This document shows, piece by piece, positions 47,001 through 62,000 of a stretch of DNA of 64,000 nucleotides. The stretch spans positions 481,528 through 545,527 of the forward strand of contig VZSF01001070.1 in NCBI GenBank assembly GCA_013398295.1. Reading direction: 5' to 3'. The number at the start of each line of letters is the position of its first letter. Position 1 is the stretch's first letter. This DNA comes from Chionis minor. Taxonomy: Eukaryota; Chordata; Aves; Charadriiformes; Chionididae. The notes under the pieces were generated by a model. That model had not been told where the DNA came from. It saw nothing but the letters and a program-made list of their open reading frames with translations, and did not search any database. The position numbers were made by a program, and so were the translations under genes.

Positions 47001-50000
47001 AGGAGCTGATGGTCACTGACATTGGAATGACAAGTGTATTCCTAATGCGCTGCTTTTGTAGAAAGTCCTGCTGTTATGCTGTAATCTCTAGGTGGTTTTT
47101 CATTTAAGTTTTTTGGCAGTAGTATCAGGTTTTGCTTTTTAAAAACTTGCATTTAAAAATCGCATTTAGGGAATTGGTGGAGGAGAGGATGTGATTAGAG
47201 TAACATCTGTGCTACTTACTTCTGTATTTCCATCCAAAAATAAGTTACTGTTAGATAAGCAGAGGCTGTGTATGCATGCCTGTTATGCTGAGCTCTTATC
47301 TGCCAAAGTAGCTTGAATGAAGCTCTTGGTTTTTTTTTTTTTAATGTGTCCTTGGTTACCAAAGACACTGAGCTTCTGTTAAAATCTGCAGTAGTGCAGC
47401 TATTCGTTTTCTAAATTGCTACGTTATCTTGAAGGGAGGGGGGGGAAAAAAAGCATTAACAAAGATTTCTCATAGTGATTTTACAGATTCTACTCTTAAT
47501 GGAGCTTATTGAAAAGATGAACTGGCCTTTTTCCTAGGTGATCCAGAAGAACTAATGTTCCAATACTTCAAAAAATTTGGGGATAAACCCTGCTGTTTTA
47601 CTGATCTCAAAGTATTTGTGGATCTCCTCCCATCCAGCCAATACACAAAGGTAAGGAAAGATAAGGAAGCAGTGGCAGGAACTGCAGTGCTTGTTTGCAC
47701 TCTACTCCCTTTATCTTAAAATACCTGTGGAACATATTAAAAGACTGGAAACATCAAATTTTTACCTTCTGTTTGAAATTCAGAAAACACTTTTCACTGC
47801 AGAAAATATAATGAACATCTAAATACACTGAGCAATTTCATTCAGAGGATTTTTATTGGAGACCAAAAACTAAGTTTGATCCTGCAGATTCTCAGGCTCA
47901 GATGTAGTTACTCATTTTGGTTTTTTTATTACTGTTTCAAGGTGTCAGAGTGCTTTGAGATGGTCTTGGTTGAATTCTCATATCAAAAACGAAAAGTCCA
48001 TAATGCTGATGAAAATTTCTTGTAATGAAAGGCTCCCTTGGAATTGTAGTTCAATTGATAGGCTACCTGATTAGCTCATTTTAAATGAGTCACTTGTCAC
48101 TTTTGTTTATAGATCACAACTTAAAAGATGGAGTAATATGAAAACACTAAAGAGAAAAACCCCCCTGTTTGTTCGTGTGTGGTTCTTATTGCTGTGTACT
48201 GTAACTTTTGTTTACAAAGACATCCTCCTCTTTCCCCTCCCACTCATCATTTGTTTTTCCCGTTAAAGTTATATGTTTCATGGGGAAAAATCTTCTCCCT
48301 CGTCCGAGGCAGGTAGGGTGTCACGTAGATGTTTTGCTTGGCTCTGCTGCAGAGAATGGACACATTGATGCTGATCGAGGGGTGACCGAGAGACCTATAG
48401 CAACTTTTTTCCAGAATCTGTTTCTGAAACAAGCTCTCTTTAACTGAAAAGACTATTTGTGCAGTGTCATGAGCAGCTCATTGAATGACTTCAGCAGCTG
48501 GGAATCCTGTCACTCACCCCATTGTTTTTCTAAGCCATTGTGTAAAATTATCAGAGCTGAGGAGGGCTAGACAGAGAATCCTGGATCAGCCAGAGGCTGT
48601 TGATAAAATGTTTGTAAACAAAGTGTGGATAGTGGTGGTGTTTTCTTAGTTTATTAAAATATTTTTTGACTTATAATGCAAGCTGTTCCCACAGTGTCAC
48701 TAGTAAAGGAGCATGTTGGCCCTGGCATGTATGGGTTGCTGATGATTTTTTTATGTTAAAAGGCACGTTTTTACTCCACTGCCAAGAGATGTGATCGGCA
48801 GGATATTTAACTCTTAGTTCTGGGAATGGTGATACTATTGCAAGGTAACCCTGAAGTCCTAAAGCACTGAACAGCTTTAATTCTAACTTTCCAGGAAATT
48901 AATTCTAAACCTGGAGTGGGAAAAATGGTATTTAAAAAATAATCGTTTAGAGTACAGTTTTGTTATGGTGCTTGTAAATCCATGACTTTGAATAAACTCT
49001 CTAAAATTTTCTGATGGCCTTAAAACTGCTGCTGATTTAGTGAAATATATCATACTGTGTCGTACTGACATATTAGAAGTTCTTCCCGGTGTGTGGCTGT
49101 CTCCTGGCTGTCACGTCCCTCAAGCCTGCATCTGCAGCAGTTTAACTCGGTCAAGGAGATGTGTAGCTGAGGAGGGTTAGTGGTGCTGAAGTGCTGATGA
49201 GTTTTTGAAATCTGAAAGTTTAAATTACTTAAAATATTTATAGATTGTCTTAGATTTATTCTTGTTTCACAGCAAAAGATACTGAAGGTGGTTGTATCCT
49301 AGGTAAAGTAGCAGGGTCACACTGAGGCTGTACACTGCTGGGAGGGGGTCTTTTTTTTTTTCTTTTTAAGAATTCTGTTTAATTTTACAGTTTGGTAGTT
49401 GAGAATGTGGCGGTCTTGCTGGGCCACTAGACACATGAAATATTCCAGAAGTAATTGTCACGACATCAATCTTGGGTTCCTAGAGGCATAAATTAGAGTA
49501 TGCGGCCCTAGTGATTTGGTTTACCTTGCTCAGCTTGGCACAGTCTCAAACTGAAGAGATTTGTCTACGCGGTCTTCATCAAAGTCCATGGGAAAACTGG
49601 AATTTGTATGCATGGTGCCTTGTGTTTCTCCCATCTATCTGTCATGCTTTCTTCCTCAGGCGTGCATTTGATGCAGTTCTTGTGTTTCAAGACCAAACGT
49701 AGTAAAGCTGAATTCATTGGCTTTAACTCAGCTTTAAGTTTGCAAACACTGTTGGATTTTAGGGCAACAAAAAAACCCCACTGTCCAGCCCTTATGGCAT
49801 GTTGTGAGAAGTCTGCTGTCTCCTATTAAATTTGTAAACAATGGGAGACTGCTTTTATTACAACTTAATTCAAAATAGAAGTCATTAATCAAAGATTATG
49901 ACCTCACTGAGTATAGTGCATTACTTCAGAGTTAAGAGAAAATGTAATAGCTAGTACAAAACCACTGTTTCCTGGAAATGTGCTGGGAAGCCTTTCAGTA

Positions 50001-53000
50001 ACTAATTATTTTAATTGCATATGTTACTACTGTGAGTGTTAACAGGTGCTTGAACTCCCTTGTGTGTCAATGTATTGGAAACTTGCCTGTGATATTCCCC
50101 GCCCCCGCCATATGTTTGATGAAACTTAGTAAGAGCTATTGAGTGCAGCGAGAACTGTGTGCTCACCACCTCTCAAAAGAAATAAAATCAAATTGAAGTC
50201 AGCTCTTTAACACTGATTTCAGTGTGACGTCAGGGTTGATACTGACATTTCCACCTTGCTTTTTTTGCTTGATTTGAGGTAGGAAATGATGCTTCCTGTT
50301 CGTGCCATCCCAGATGCCCTGCAGAGTTTAACCACAGTGTTTCTCTTTCAGTTCATCAGTCAATTGCTGGAAGTAATCCCTCTGTCGGCCACAGCAGAGA
50401 ATGAAATTGCACTGCCGGCCGATATCAAAGCCCTGCAACAACACTTGTGTGTGGTGCAGCTCTCAAGATTGCTCGGCATCTATCACGCCATGGATAAGAA
50501 GGAAAAGCTGACTGTGGTCCAGGAGTTGATGTTAAGATACCGCCACGGATTGGAGTTTGGTGAGAGAAATCTTGAAACTAACGTTGCAGTTCACTCTCAG
50601 CTTCTTAAAAGTTTAAAGCTTTTTGAGGGGGATAGAACAGCACAAACGCTGATGGCGCCCATTGTGCCAGTAGATAATATTTCGCTTTCTCTTTTGTGAT
50701 TGTATCCTTGGGCGTACCTGAATTATCTGTTTCCTTCCAATGTTTTTTTTTTTCCTGTTCAGTTGTGTATCTTAAAGATAAATGAGATGTTCCTGGGTAG
50801 TTCAGATGGTACATTTGTATGTTTGTGAAGTTGCCTGTGCCTTTAAGCAAAGCCTGGCTTTATCACTGGTGTATGTAGAACAAATACATGGACAGAAGTC
50901 TTAATTTGTAAATCTTGGAGTTGTAGGAGAGTGTTTTCTTCCTCCAGCAGATGTCAACATATGAAGTGGCCCAAAGTCCACTTGTGTGATGAACAGATGC
51001 AGCATATATACAGTTGTTTCAGTTTTTAAGGCAATTCTGGATTTTATAAGTGAAGCTGTGGTTATGGTCTGTGAGACAGCGGTGTCACTTGATAATGCTG
51101 ATGATGTGAGAAGCAGCTGACAGCACTGTAGTAATTCATGGGTAACTTTTTTTCATTTTAGGGAAATCTTGTTTGAAAACTGAATTACAGTTTTCCGATT
51201 ATTACTGTCTGCTTGCAGTTCACCTGCTGCTCGATCTGTGGCTAGAAGGTATGTTCTGAAAATTGTCTCTTGCTTAATACCACCTTGGATGGTTGTGATA
51301 GGGAAAGTGTCCCCCGCATTGTCTGCACCCGGCGTGGCTTGTTAGGCCCATAGCTTTCTGTTTGTGGTTGTTTCTTTTTTTTTTCTCAATCTGAGGTATT
51401 TCAGGAGTCTCTATATTCAGTTGGTGTTTGATCTGAATCTCACTGAATCCTGAAGGGGTTTAGTTTTTCTGATTAATTCCTGTAAGGTCTGGCTGAGCTT
51501 TGCTGGTAACTCTTGCAGCTCAATGCTGGCTGTCTTCAGAAGCTTGTTCAAGTTTCCTATGTACATAATGTTTTCTCTCTCCTTGCACAAGTTCTGCTGA
51601 CAATTCCCTTCTGATGTGAGAGGTGTTTTGAGAGTATTTCTTTCCCTTCCTGACATACTTTGTCTTTTGGATTCGCTGCTTCTAGACCTTTTGCTGAGAC
51701 TTTTTGCCCTGTCTTGAGTATTCCTGTACTCCCATCTGCTCTGCCTGTTAGTCTCCTAATCCCACAGAGTCTGTCTGCAGCGGTGACTCTCCTTGGGCAC
51801 TGTTCATATTCCTGCCCTTCAGTGTACCCGTCAGTTGTGCCTTTGTCTTTCCCAAGGAAGATTTAGTCTTTAACCTGAGTAAATCCATCATCAGGTTCCT
51901 GGCAGGTCACTGGTGGAACGTGGGCTTTTCAACTCCTAGTTCTGTGCTGCTCTTTTGCGTAATGCCTGGGAGAGCTCTGTGCGTATAAGCTGGAAATCCT
52001 GAACAGTCCAGAACTCATGAGGGAAGGTCATTTCTGCAGTGGCCCTGTGTGCAGGTGCTTTGCTCTATACGAATGTAAGCTAGATGTATTCCCTGTGAGG
52101 AATTATTCCTCCAGCTTTCCCTCAGAGAGCAGTTGTAATGCTGGGGTGGGTGTTACATTTTAAGGGCAGCAGCATGGCTGATGAATGCCGTCTGCACATT
52201 TAAATGCGTGGGGCCACTTGGAGAGGTGTGTAACTTGAGGAAGGAAGCTTCGATGTCGAAGTGAACTGTGCTGTTAGCGTTCAGTGCCTCCCTCTGATCA
52301 CGCCTGTCTGGGTGTTTTGTCTTTGTCACCAGGTGAAGAGGCGGCTGTGTGGCAGTGCTTGACTCTCTTAGAAGAAGGGTTGTCTCATAGTCCGTCTAAC
52401 GCTCAGTTTAAATTGCTGCTCATTCGAATCTACTGCAGGCTTGGTGCATTCGAACCTGTTGCAGAGCTCTATTCCAGCCTTGATGCAAAACACATACAGC
52501 ACGACACCATCGGGTGGGTAGTATATACTGAGAATAATTGGTGATGGTGACCCTCCGGTAACCAGTCCCGGGATCTTCGGTTTCCTTTGCTGCTGAAAGT
52601 TAGCAGATTGTCAGATTGTCATATGGTGTTGTGTAAAAGTGTTTTGGAATTACATGAGACACATCTACTGAAGTATACTCCCCTTCTCATGGAGTATCTT
52701 TCTGGGTGGTTTTGATCAGTTTTGGATTTTGGGATATTAACTAAAGGGAATCTGAAAGAAAAAGAAATTTGTGAGATGTGTATCTTGTTGCCAGGCATAG
52801 TTTGGTGTTCTGGCTTGTGTCGTTGCTCAGCAAAGCTTGGGGGCGCTAGTTGAAACAAATGTACCAAATGGCCATGTCTTGGTTAGTGTGTTTGTGGGTA
52901 TCTAATTGGGTATCTAATTAAGTAAAGCTCTTGCACACTTAGCAGGAAAGGTGGAGGAACTCCAAGCCCCCACATACTGTTTTTTTAAAAAAATTAAGAA

Positions 53001-56000
53001 TTCCTTTCATTGACTATTAAAAGCTTAAATTTCAATATGTATGTTGTGATTGCCATCTGTTAAATCCCCAGGCTTTTCATTAAAGCTGGACTGTGCTGCA
53101 GTTCGCTGTTCAGAGCTGTGTTTGAAATTCCTGTTTCCCCAGGGTTGTGCGCTGATATCTGACTGTGCTGTGTTGTGTTGCAGCTATCTTCTGACGCGCT
53201 ATGCAGAGTCACTGGGCCATTACGCTGCTGCATCTCAATCCTGCAATTTTGCACTCAGGTTTTTCCACTCCAACCAGAAAGATGTAAGTTGAAAGAAACC
53301 TCTGTCACGTAACAGAACAGTTATGTCAAGCTGTCTTACAGAATTCTGTGCCCTATTTAAGAGCTTACGGAAATGTAGTGGTTGGTAACAGAGGAGTAAT
53401 ACATGCAACTCTGTGTTTATAATAAGGGTTGCCTCAACCTGTGTTTCTCATTACAGTAATTTGTAACTTGCTGTTACGTGGGGTTTTGCTCTAGCTTTCT
53501 GTTTATAAAAGCTAGTTTTAATGCTCTTCAAAAACAGGTATGATTACTTTTAAATGAATGGATTGTAATTTTATGCAAGAATTGAAATGAAATGTCATGT
53601 GGCAGGTAAGTCCTGGTGTCATATAACTTGCAGCATTTTGGAAAGTCAGATGGATGGTGGGTCAAGGCGGCGATGGCATACTCATGAATCCTTTACGACA
53701 GTCACTGAAGCAGCGTGTTTTAGTGCCTGCTGTGTTGGGCGCACAGGAATGGTGGGGAATGCACATCCCTTTAAAAGGTAGGGAAGTGCAAGGAATGAGG
53801 TGAGAGGATTTCAGAGGCGAAAAACTGATTCTTTGAAGTCTCAGCTTCGCTGAAGGCGGAGCAGAGCCCGTGACTAACTGCTTTATTTTGAAGTGATAGG
53901 CTGAAATTGCAAAACTGGTCTTGTGCTAATGGGAATTACCAGCTTTATTTGGTTCACCCCAAAAAGCAGTGTGAATGAAAAGAATGAGAACTTTCAGACT
54001 GGAATAGAGGGAAGAGTGGCTGAAGTCCTCCAAAGAGATCAGGTGCTTCCTAAAATGCACACCATTCCCTAGGCATCTAGCATGCTTGGAGCTTGCTGGT
54101 TAGTAAGTGAACTTGTCAATAATCTTACTTGGGAAGTATACTCTACATTCTGATACATTCATAGGGAAAATAATCAATTCTGTTTCAGAATTCCCGTAGT
54201 AATCCGTTAAAAATGAGTATAGGTAGGAGAACGGTGGAACAGCACATTCTTGAAGTCTTGGTGGAAATATATTGGGCAAAGAGGAACAGAAATAGTCCAG
54301 AATTGTGGTAGGGAAGTATATATATGTATGTCAGTCCACCTCCCTGAAACTTGCAAGGCAGTCCCATTCTGAGTAGTGAAAATATATCCTGTATGTTTAT
54401 ATCTTTACAGTTTGGTCGCTGTTGAGAGGTAGGTCAAGAAAATTATTTTTACTTTACTTTGTAAGAAACAAAGGTGCCATCCAGTTGTAACTCTTCCAGT
54501 CAGCCACGGGCTAAGTTGGCTCCAGAGGCTCTGCAGTCATACCGCTTGCTTTCCCGCCATCCCAGAAACAGATAAAAACACAAGACTTGTCTGTACTGAC
54601 CAGTAAAGATGCTCACCACAGTAATCCCTCAGAAGAGAGAACCTTTGCTCTGCTGGCAGCACAGCTTATTCCTGTGTGCAGGATATCAGTTGTCATTTAC
54701 CTGTGCCTGGAAGGTAGATGCTGAGTTACTGTGACCTGTGTCAGACCCAGAAATTTCACTTTAGGGAGAGGGATGCACAGAGGAACGCATAGCCTGTACG
54801 ATGGGAGCTTGCTGTCATGTGCTTCCCTCCCTTCCTCATTGTTTAAGCACTGATTCTATTTGCTAAGACCCTTTGGATTCCTAGGTGCCATGTTTTGTGC
54901 TGCAGTGAAGCCCTGGATCCAGACAAGTTTTCTTCTACATGTTTGTTGTTGGTAGTGGTGACTTTTGTTTGCTTTTTTTCCTCTTTCTCTCTCTCTCTCT
55001 CCCCCTTTTTTTTTTTTTATGAGGAGTAACTTGTTCAGTCATGTTTAAAAGTCGCTCTGTGTATGTTAAAAGCCTACCTGGAACTAACTGTCTGAATAAA
55101 ACATATGACTGCTGGGTGCCAGGTGAAAAGTAAACCAAAAAAACTATTGGATGTCATTTGTCTGCTCGGAAACATTGCATTGTAAAGCATCAAGAAATCA
55201 TCTTTCCCTGGAAAACAATCTGAAGTAACTTCAGGTGTGGTTACCGTGGAAGGAGGTTATTCTTTTTGGCATGAAGGATAAAGGTGCCTGCAGCAGAGAA
55301 GAGCTGACTGTCTCCAGTAGCTCAACATCTGTACGCAGATGAAGACAGCCACATTCCAAGTGCTGTTTCCAGGAAAACGCTGCTCAACTCGTGTTCCAGA
55401 AATCCTGAAAAGGCAGTGCCTGAATGGTTCAACCTGCCTCACTACCACACCTTAAAAGGTTGAAATTGCAAGAGGGGCAAAAGTGATGCAATCAGCATTA
55501 TATAATTCTTCGTGCTGCAAGATAAGGGTGTGACTCTGGAACCCACTTGCATCATGTCTCGTCTTGAAGATAGAGTATTGCGACCAAAGGACCATGAGCT
55601 AGCCAAATCTCTCGTGCATTTTGGATACTTCCAGTGGTTATCACCTTAAGATCCTTTTAGTTTGGAAATGCATCAAAAGCTGTACTAATTTGCAAATAGC
55701 AAGTGTCCTTTAAAACAACTGTAAGGTGCAAATTGCAGGAGGTGAAGGCTCGATTCAGGGTACTGTTCACCTAGGATGATGGCGTGACAAGAGTGGAGAT
55801 GAAAAAAGGGATTCCTTGCCATAAGATATGTCCCAGGTATCACAAGGTCAGAATCTGCTACCAGTTTCTGTGCTGCTGTGGTTCTGCTGGGGTTGCCCCT
55901 CCGTACTCAGGGTGCTGATACCAGCTTCCCATTCGAGTCCCATAACAGCATCTGGCTGCAATGTTAAAGGAGGACTATCCTTTAAAAGTTACCTTTTTAC

Positions 56001-59000
56001 ATGATTTCAGATACTGCCTGCTCCTCTCTAGGTTGGTGTTTAAGATAGCTGGAATGTCATCTGCAGCATAGAGAATGTGTCCTGTGGCACACTGTGCGTG
56101 GGACTCTGCCTAGAACAGGAAGTGTGGGATATAAATGGAGTGATCTGGCATAAAAATAATAGTTACTGATTCAAATTGTTTGCTTTGGATAAAAATGTTT
56201 TTCCTTCTGATTTACTGAAGTTAACAGCCTGGAGTGAATCCTGTTTAAGAGTGGGTCCCATGAGTAACAGCCATCTAGGATGCTGTGCAGTCCTGACATA
56301 ATATTTCTGCTCTGGGAGAGGATGCCAAGGACAGAGAGAAGAATAGAAGGCAGTATTGCTATATTTGGCCACAACTAAAAAGGCAACTTTATCATTATCA
56401 AGATAGTCCTCCTTTAAATATGCAGAATCACAAGTAATCTCTCTAATTTTCTTGTGTCCGTCCGTCTTTAATTTCTCCAGATACTGCAGGCAAACAGAAC
56501 ACCAACGTATCCTATGGGGATTTAAAAACCACGTCGATGCAGTTGAATTAGCGCCCATAGCGCAATCCCGCAGCCTGACAATGAACTCTGCAAGGCTGTT
56601 TATCAGAGGGTATGTTGTTGAATATTTGGCATATTTTTTTCATACAGTGCAAATAACCAAATTTCTTCAGGGAAAAAAAAAAAGACAGCGCTACCTAGAT
56701 GACACTTCTTATTTTATAGGGGGGAAAAAGAAGGTGGCTTTCAACTGTTTGTACTCCCTTCTAGTCTCTTAGAGCCTTCCAGACAGGTTGAGTTTGTTAC
56801 TACCATATGAAGTTCAGTTCATCAGGGGCCTTTTTGGTGCCTCTCATTTTCAGTGCCTTTCATAATCTTGTTAAAAAGAAAATATTTGATTTGCCAGAAT
56901 TTTTCACTTGTGGAGTAATTCTGATGTAAAAAATACAGCCATCTGTCTTGACTGGGAGCATAAATTGTTCACTCTGTCTCTACAGTTAGAAATTTTCATT
57001 ACAGTACAGCGCTTGTTTGGGGCTTCTTCATCACATAAATCTCCTTCTGGAGATTACTTGGACTGTTGTGGAATATTAGTTGCGTGCCTTGTATTGCTGC
57101 ATTTCTTCAGAGGGGGAGCAAACTAACCTGTGGACCCTGACAGTTTTCTTTGGTGTTTAGATTGTATTGTAATGTGTATACACTGCATGATATTATCTTG
57201 TGACGCTGTATTCAAAAATCTAATAAATAAATAAATAAAAAAATGTGTGAGTAATTCTTTTAATCTATGTTGTGGTAATATGTGGTGCACATCCAAATCA
57301 GTTCCAGAAAATCTGAGATACATTTTATTTTGCCTGAAAGTACTTACAACAATGAAAAGATGATTTGAATAATGCATTAAAAAAAAAAAAATCTTCCAAA
57401 ATAATCTCTCCCCTCCTTAAAGTATTTTTCAGTCTCAGTGGTGACAGCAACGTGATGTTTCTTAGTGTTGGTTTGGTAGTTAAATCACACTGCCTGGTGG
57501 AGCATCTGGGCATTCTCAAATTAAAGTGGCAGAAGTGCGAACTTCTCCCAGGGACTGAGTATCTGCTGGATTCTGTACTTCTGGCTTAATGAAAACCACG
57601 GAAATATGTTTCCTGACAGTGACCTTGTTAAACTCTGGTAGTTCGGAATTTATGGAAGTAACTAATACAGAGATGGTGTGTGTTTTCTTCCAGACCTCAG
57701 AATATATCATTCAAGCCTATAAGTACGGTGCATTTGAGAAGATCCCAGAATTCATTGCATTTAGGAATAGGCTGAACTCTTCCCTTCACTTTGCGCAAGT
57801 TCGCACAGAACGGATGTTGTTAGACCTCTTACTTGAAGCAAATATGTAAGTACAGCAGCAATAAGTGCAGCATTTTGCATGTGAAAAAACTGGAGATTTG
57901 TACCCAGGCAGAACATTGGCCAAGCAAGACCTTGAGTTGCGCTTGCAGCTCTGGCAAAAACCGGAGCTGCTTCTCTCTGCTTCTAATTTGCTCCTCCCCT
58001 TCAGCATCCTTGTCAGTACTACGTATGTGTAACATTTCTGACATCAGAAGAGTTGAATAGTGGGGAGAATGTGGTTTGTTAGCTTTTGTTTTTTCTTTCC
58101 AGTGATCAAATGTTTGTTTTAATGTTGCTTATTCTTACCTACAGATCAACCAGTTTAGAAGAAAGTATAAAGTCCATGAGTCTGAGCCCAGAGGAGGATG
58201 ACATTCCATGGAAAGATTTGCGTGACAACAGAGACCTGACGGTCTTGTTTAACTGGGATCCAAAAGACAGGTGAGTAGAAATATCCTCAGCTGTACAGTC
58301 ACACCTTTTCCGTACAGCACGTGTGGCAAAGAAAATCCTATCAGGGAAATGGCCATATTTAAATGTTCTCTAGTCTGGCTAACTGCAAATTTAACAAGCA
58401 TCGTTCATTGCTTCCAGCAGTGCTGCCTCTTTACATGTTAATACGGTTTTCTGAATTTCTTCTGACCACTCCTTCCTCTTCATACAGTATTCGATAACTT
58501 TGGGTTGGCTTTTGTACCTGAGTGAAGCTTGCTACTTTGCAAAATTTAAGCATATGCCTGAAAACATTTGGTGCCTTTCTCTAGGGACATTTCTGAAGAA
58601 CATAGGAAACTCTCACTGGAGGAAGAAACCCTGTGGTTGCGAATCCGGTCTTTAACTTTAAGGCTAGTAAGCGGACTCCCAACTCTTAGTCACACTGTTC
58701 AACCAAAGAACTCAGAAAAGACTGCAGAGAACGGCGTTTCATCCAAGATTGATACAATTCGATCCCTGCTTCAGCAGCTGGAAGCGGCAGTGGATTCAGG
58801 GAAGAAGTTTCTAGAACAAAAAATTCAGGTACCCGTTAAGGAAAAAGCTATCCCCAAATATTAAATGAACGCGAATGCAAGCAGAGAAACTGAATGCATC
58901 TTGTAACATCCAGCAGGCTGCAGAATGCACTTAACTGACCCTGAGTTTGTAGTGTATGAATCTGACTGAGAGATGTGCCAGAGACAAGCACTGTGTTCTG

Positions 59001-62000
59001 GATAAGGAAAAGCTGCAACACCTTTATCTTTTTCTTTGCTTCTTGCCTAGTATCCTGTCCTTGGCCCTCCTCCTACCCGAATGGCTGGCTTCTTCAGTAA
59101 TGGCAGCTGTCAGTGCCAGACTAGCTTGTTTTATCTTGTTAGTGATATTTATGAACTAGATACCAATGGCTTAGGTAAGTGTTTGAGGGGCAGATTGTCA
59201 CGATGTGTGGTGGGAGGGAGCGAAATGTGTCTCCGTTTAGTTTGAAGACTACTAGGCATTGCATGATGTGGACCCAAACTGTTACTTGTCTGTTAATTTT
59301 TTGAATGACACTAAGACAATGCCTTAATTGAATGTTTTATGCGAGTCTTCATTTTTGTACAGTATATGTTGATGTAGTACTGGATCCTCTTTAAAAGCAG
59401 TTGCATTTGCTTTTGACTGCTAACACCAAATTGCATTTAAATGCCTCTTGGTTTTCTGGAAGCAGAAAATACACAAACTTGTAGTTTATAACTACTTTTT
59501 TTATTTCTTTCAGAAGATTCAGCAGAAATCCAGGAGAGGATAGGGAATAGTTTCAAGTCTATAGTAGAACGACTAACAGGTAAATGGTAACTCAAGAATA
59601 AACACCAGTAGCTAAGATAGTGCTTCATGGTGCTACTGAGTATGCTGCAATTATGGGGAAGTGTGTTAATGCATCTGCAGACCCCTTTAAAAGATACTTG
59701 AGAACGAGGCTGAGATTCCCCTTGGCTTGCCTGATTATGAAGCTGTTGTATGCCACGGAATGTTGTTATGTCCTATCGTTTCACTATCTTGCAGCCTAGT
59801 TTTAGCAACTGTTGTCCCCCCTGGCGCTTGATCCAGGTATGCTAATAAATGGAGTGGAGATGCTGTTTGTAATGAAATACAATTCAGAGGGAACTTCAGA
59901 GAGCTGGACCTTCTCGAGAGGCTTTGGCCAATTGGCTGCTTAGTAGTCAGTCCTCTGACAGCTTTGCACACTGCGCTGAATACGTACTGTACAGAAAATA
60001 CCCATTTAAGTTGATCCACATGTCCTGAATAAGGCTTTTCTTGTTTCTTTTCAGACTTGTTCAATAAATGTAAAGGTGATTTGATTGAAGTCAGAGATGG
60101 CACCTTGAAAACTCATCCAAACCTGTTAGAAAACCTAGTCTTCTTTGTTGAGGTATTTTTTTTTCCTTTGGAAACTAGAAATTTTGGAGTACTTCAGGGT
60201 GGGAACGTTGAGAGTAAAACACAGTGAAAGTTCCTTGATCTCAGTCACTCGTGAAAGCAGTTTTTGTTCCTACTGATAAGACTCCAGAGTAGTTAGAATA
60301 TACAACACTAAAACTATAGTTTAGAAGCCTCCTGTAAATGCAACTTGTAACGTACTTGTACCTTTTTTCCAGACGATCTCCATTGCCCTGTGGGTATCAA
60401 GTTACTGTGACAGTGTCCTCCGACCTTTTAAATCCAACCTGCAAAAAAAGAAGAAGAAAAAAAAGGAAAGCAGTGTAGCTATGGTAGACAATATTCCTTT
60501 CTTTTCTCTCACCCTCACCCCCAATTCAACAGCATAGTTATACGGAAAGAAAAATCGGGATAGTTGACATGTTAAACTGTTTTTCATAAACTTTGCCTTA
60601 TAGAGGCTGATGTAGGTTAAAGATTACTCAGTACTAGTATTGAAGACTCCTTTTGTATTTAAAATCAAATGGTGCTGTACCACATCTCTGACATCACATG
60701 ACAGCTTTTTACTAGGAAGCACAGTTCAGAGTGTCACAGGCCTTTCTGCTTTGAATGCACTACAGTAAACTAGTTAACAGTAGTATTTCTCTGGGTTGGT
60801 AGATTACAGTTTAGCATTGAGGGGGGGAAAGAATGATAGATGTTACAAAGTGAGTTGTCATATAAAATAGTCATTGCAACAGGCATTAATATGCGTTTAT
60901 AAATATTTGTTTTTATAGCCACCTGTATTTACACATTTTCTGGATTATGTTACTGAACTACAGACGTTAACTTCCAATGTAATAGATCACATCAAAGGGC
61001 TTGAAATAATTCTGACTGCACTAAAACTTGAAGACCTGTCCCTCAAGGACACTCTGCTTTTACAGGTAAGAACTTGCATCTTAATTTGTGTGCTCTATCC
61101 GTTTGTGTGTGACCAATAACAACCTCTATGTACTCTGGGATAACTTTGTTAAAAGCTTCTTTTCCCAAAAATTATTTACTGGAAGTTTAAAAAAAAAAGA
61201 AAACAAACATAAAAACCTCACCTGTTACGACTGACTTAATGGCTCTTAACCTGCGGTTAGGGACCAGACCACTTAGTTTTGGAGTGGTGAGTTAGGGTAT
61301 TTCTGTAGTGACAGTGACTTTGCCTTATCTGATCAACTCTACCTCACTGCGCAAAATAATCTTAAAAAATGAGATTCAAATGCAGGAATACTTCCATTTT
61401 GTGGGGTATATTAGTGAAGAAAAACTTAAGGTTTTAATATTAGTTTGTTGTCTGTGATAGGACTTACTCTGTTATCTGTATTTTAGCATGCCGTAATGGA
61501 CGCAAAATACTTATTCCAGGATACATTTGAGATTCACCTACTGCTGATTAGTCACTTCCCGGGAAACAATAACTCAATCTTTAAAGAAAAACAAGTGGCA
61601 ACACACCCACCCTCTCCCAAATTAGGGAGGGAGAACCAAAGGCAGGAGTAATAGGCACTATACATGCCAAACCTCGTGCCAAATGTAGATATGTGAAGCA
61701 TGGGCCTAACGAGGAAGCTTGGTTTACTCGAGCTGTGCCTCACAGGCTTCTCTGCTGTTACCTGTACAAGGGCCTGCAAAAGGCATTCTGATAGCACGTC
61801 CTCTCTTGCCAGAACAGTGGTTGTGGCCGCTGCTTTGGGTCCCAGGATTTGCTCTTTCTGCATACAGAAATACAGTATTGTTCGCAGTAGGTCAGCGCTG
61901 ACCTCGCTCTACCTGCAGGAGCAATGCCAACAGCATTGCATGATGGTGGTCCTCCTAAAAGCCTTTTAGCGTGGGGATTTTAGAAAACTGCACATTAAAG

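Larger units (their letters stand above)
53284..57693 (+). other. NAA25: NAA25 largest intron (4.4 kb)
   Basis: Holds a CT/T pyrimidine tract (54978-55018), a 131-codon minus-strand ORF (56163-56558) and an AATA-repeat (57220-57241). No mobile element family recognised. Confidence 0.55.

Noticed and set aside
48004..48080. Possible C/D-box small nucleolar RNA (TGATGA ... CTGA) in a NAA25 intron
   Set aside because: The terminal stem does not pair convincingly and no internal boxes or guide are evident.
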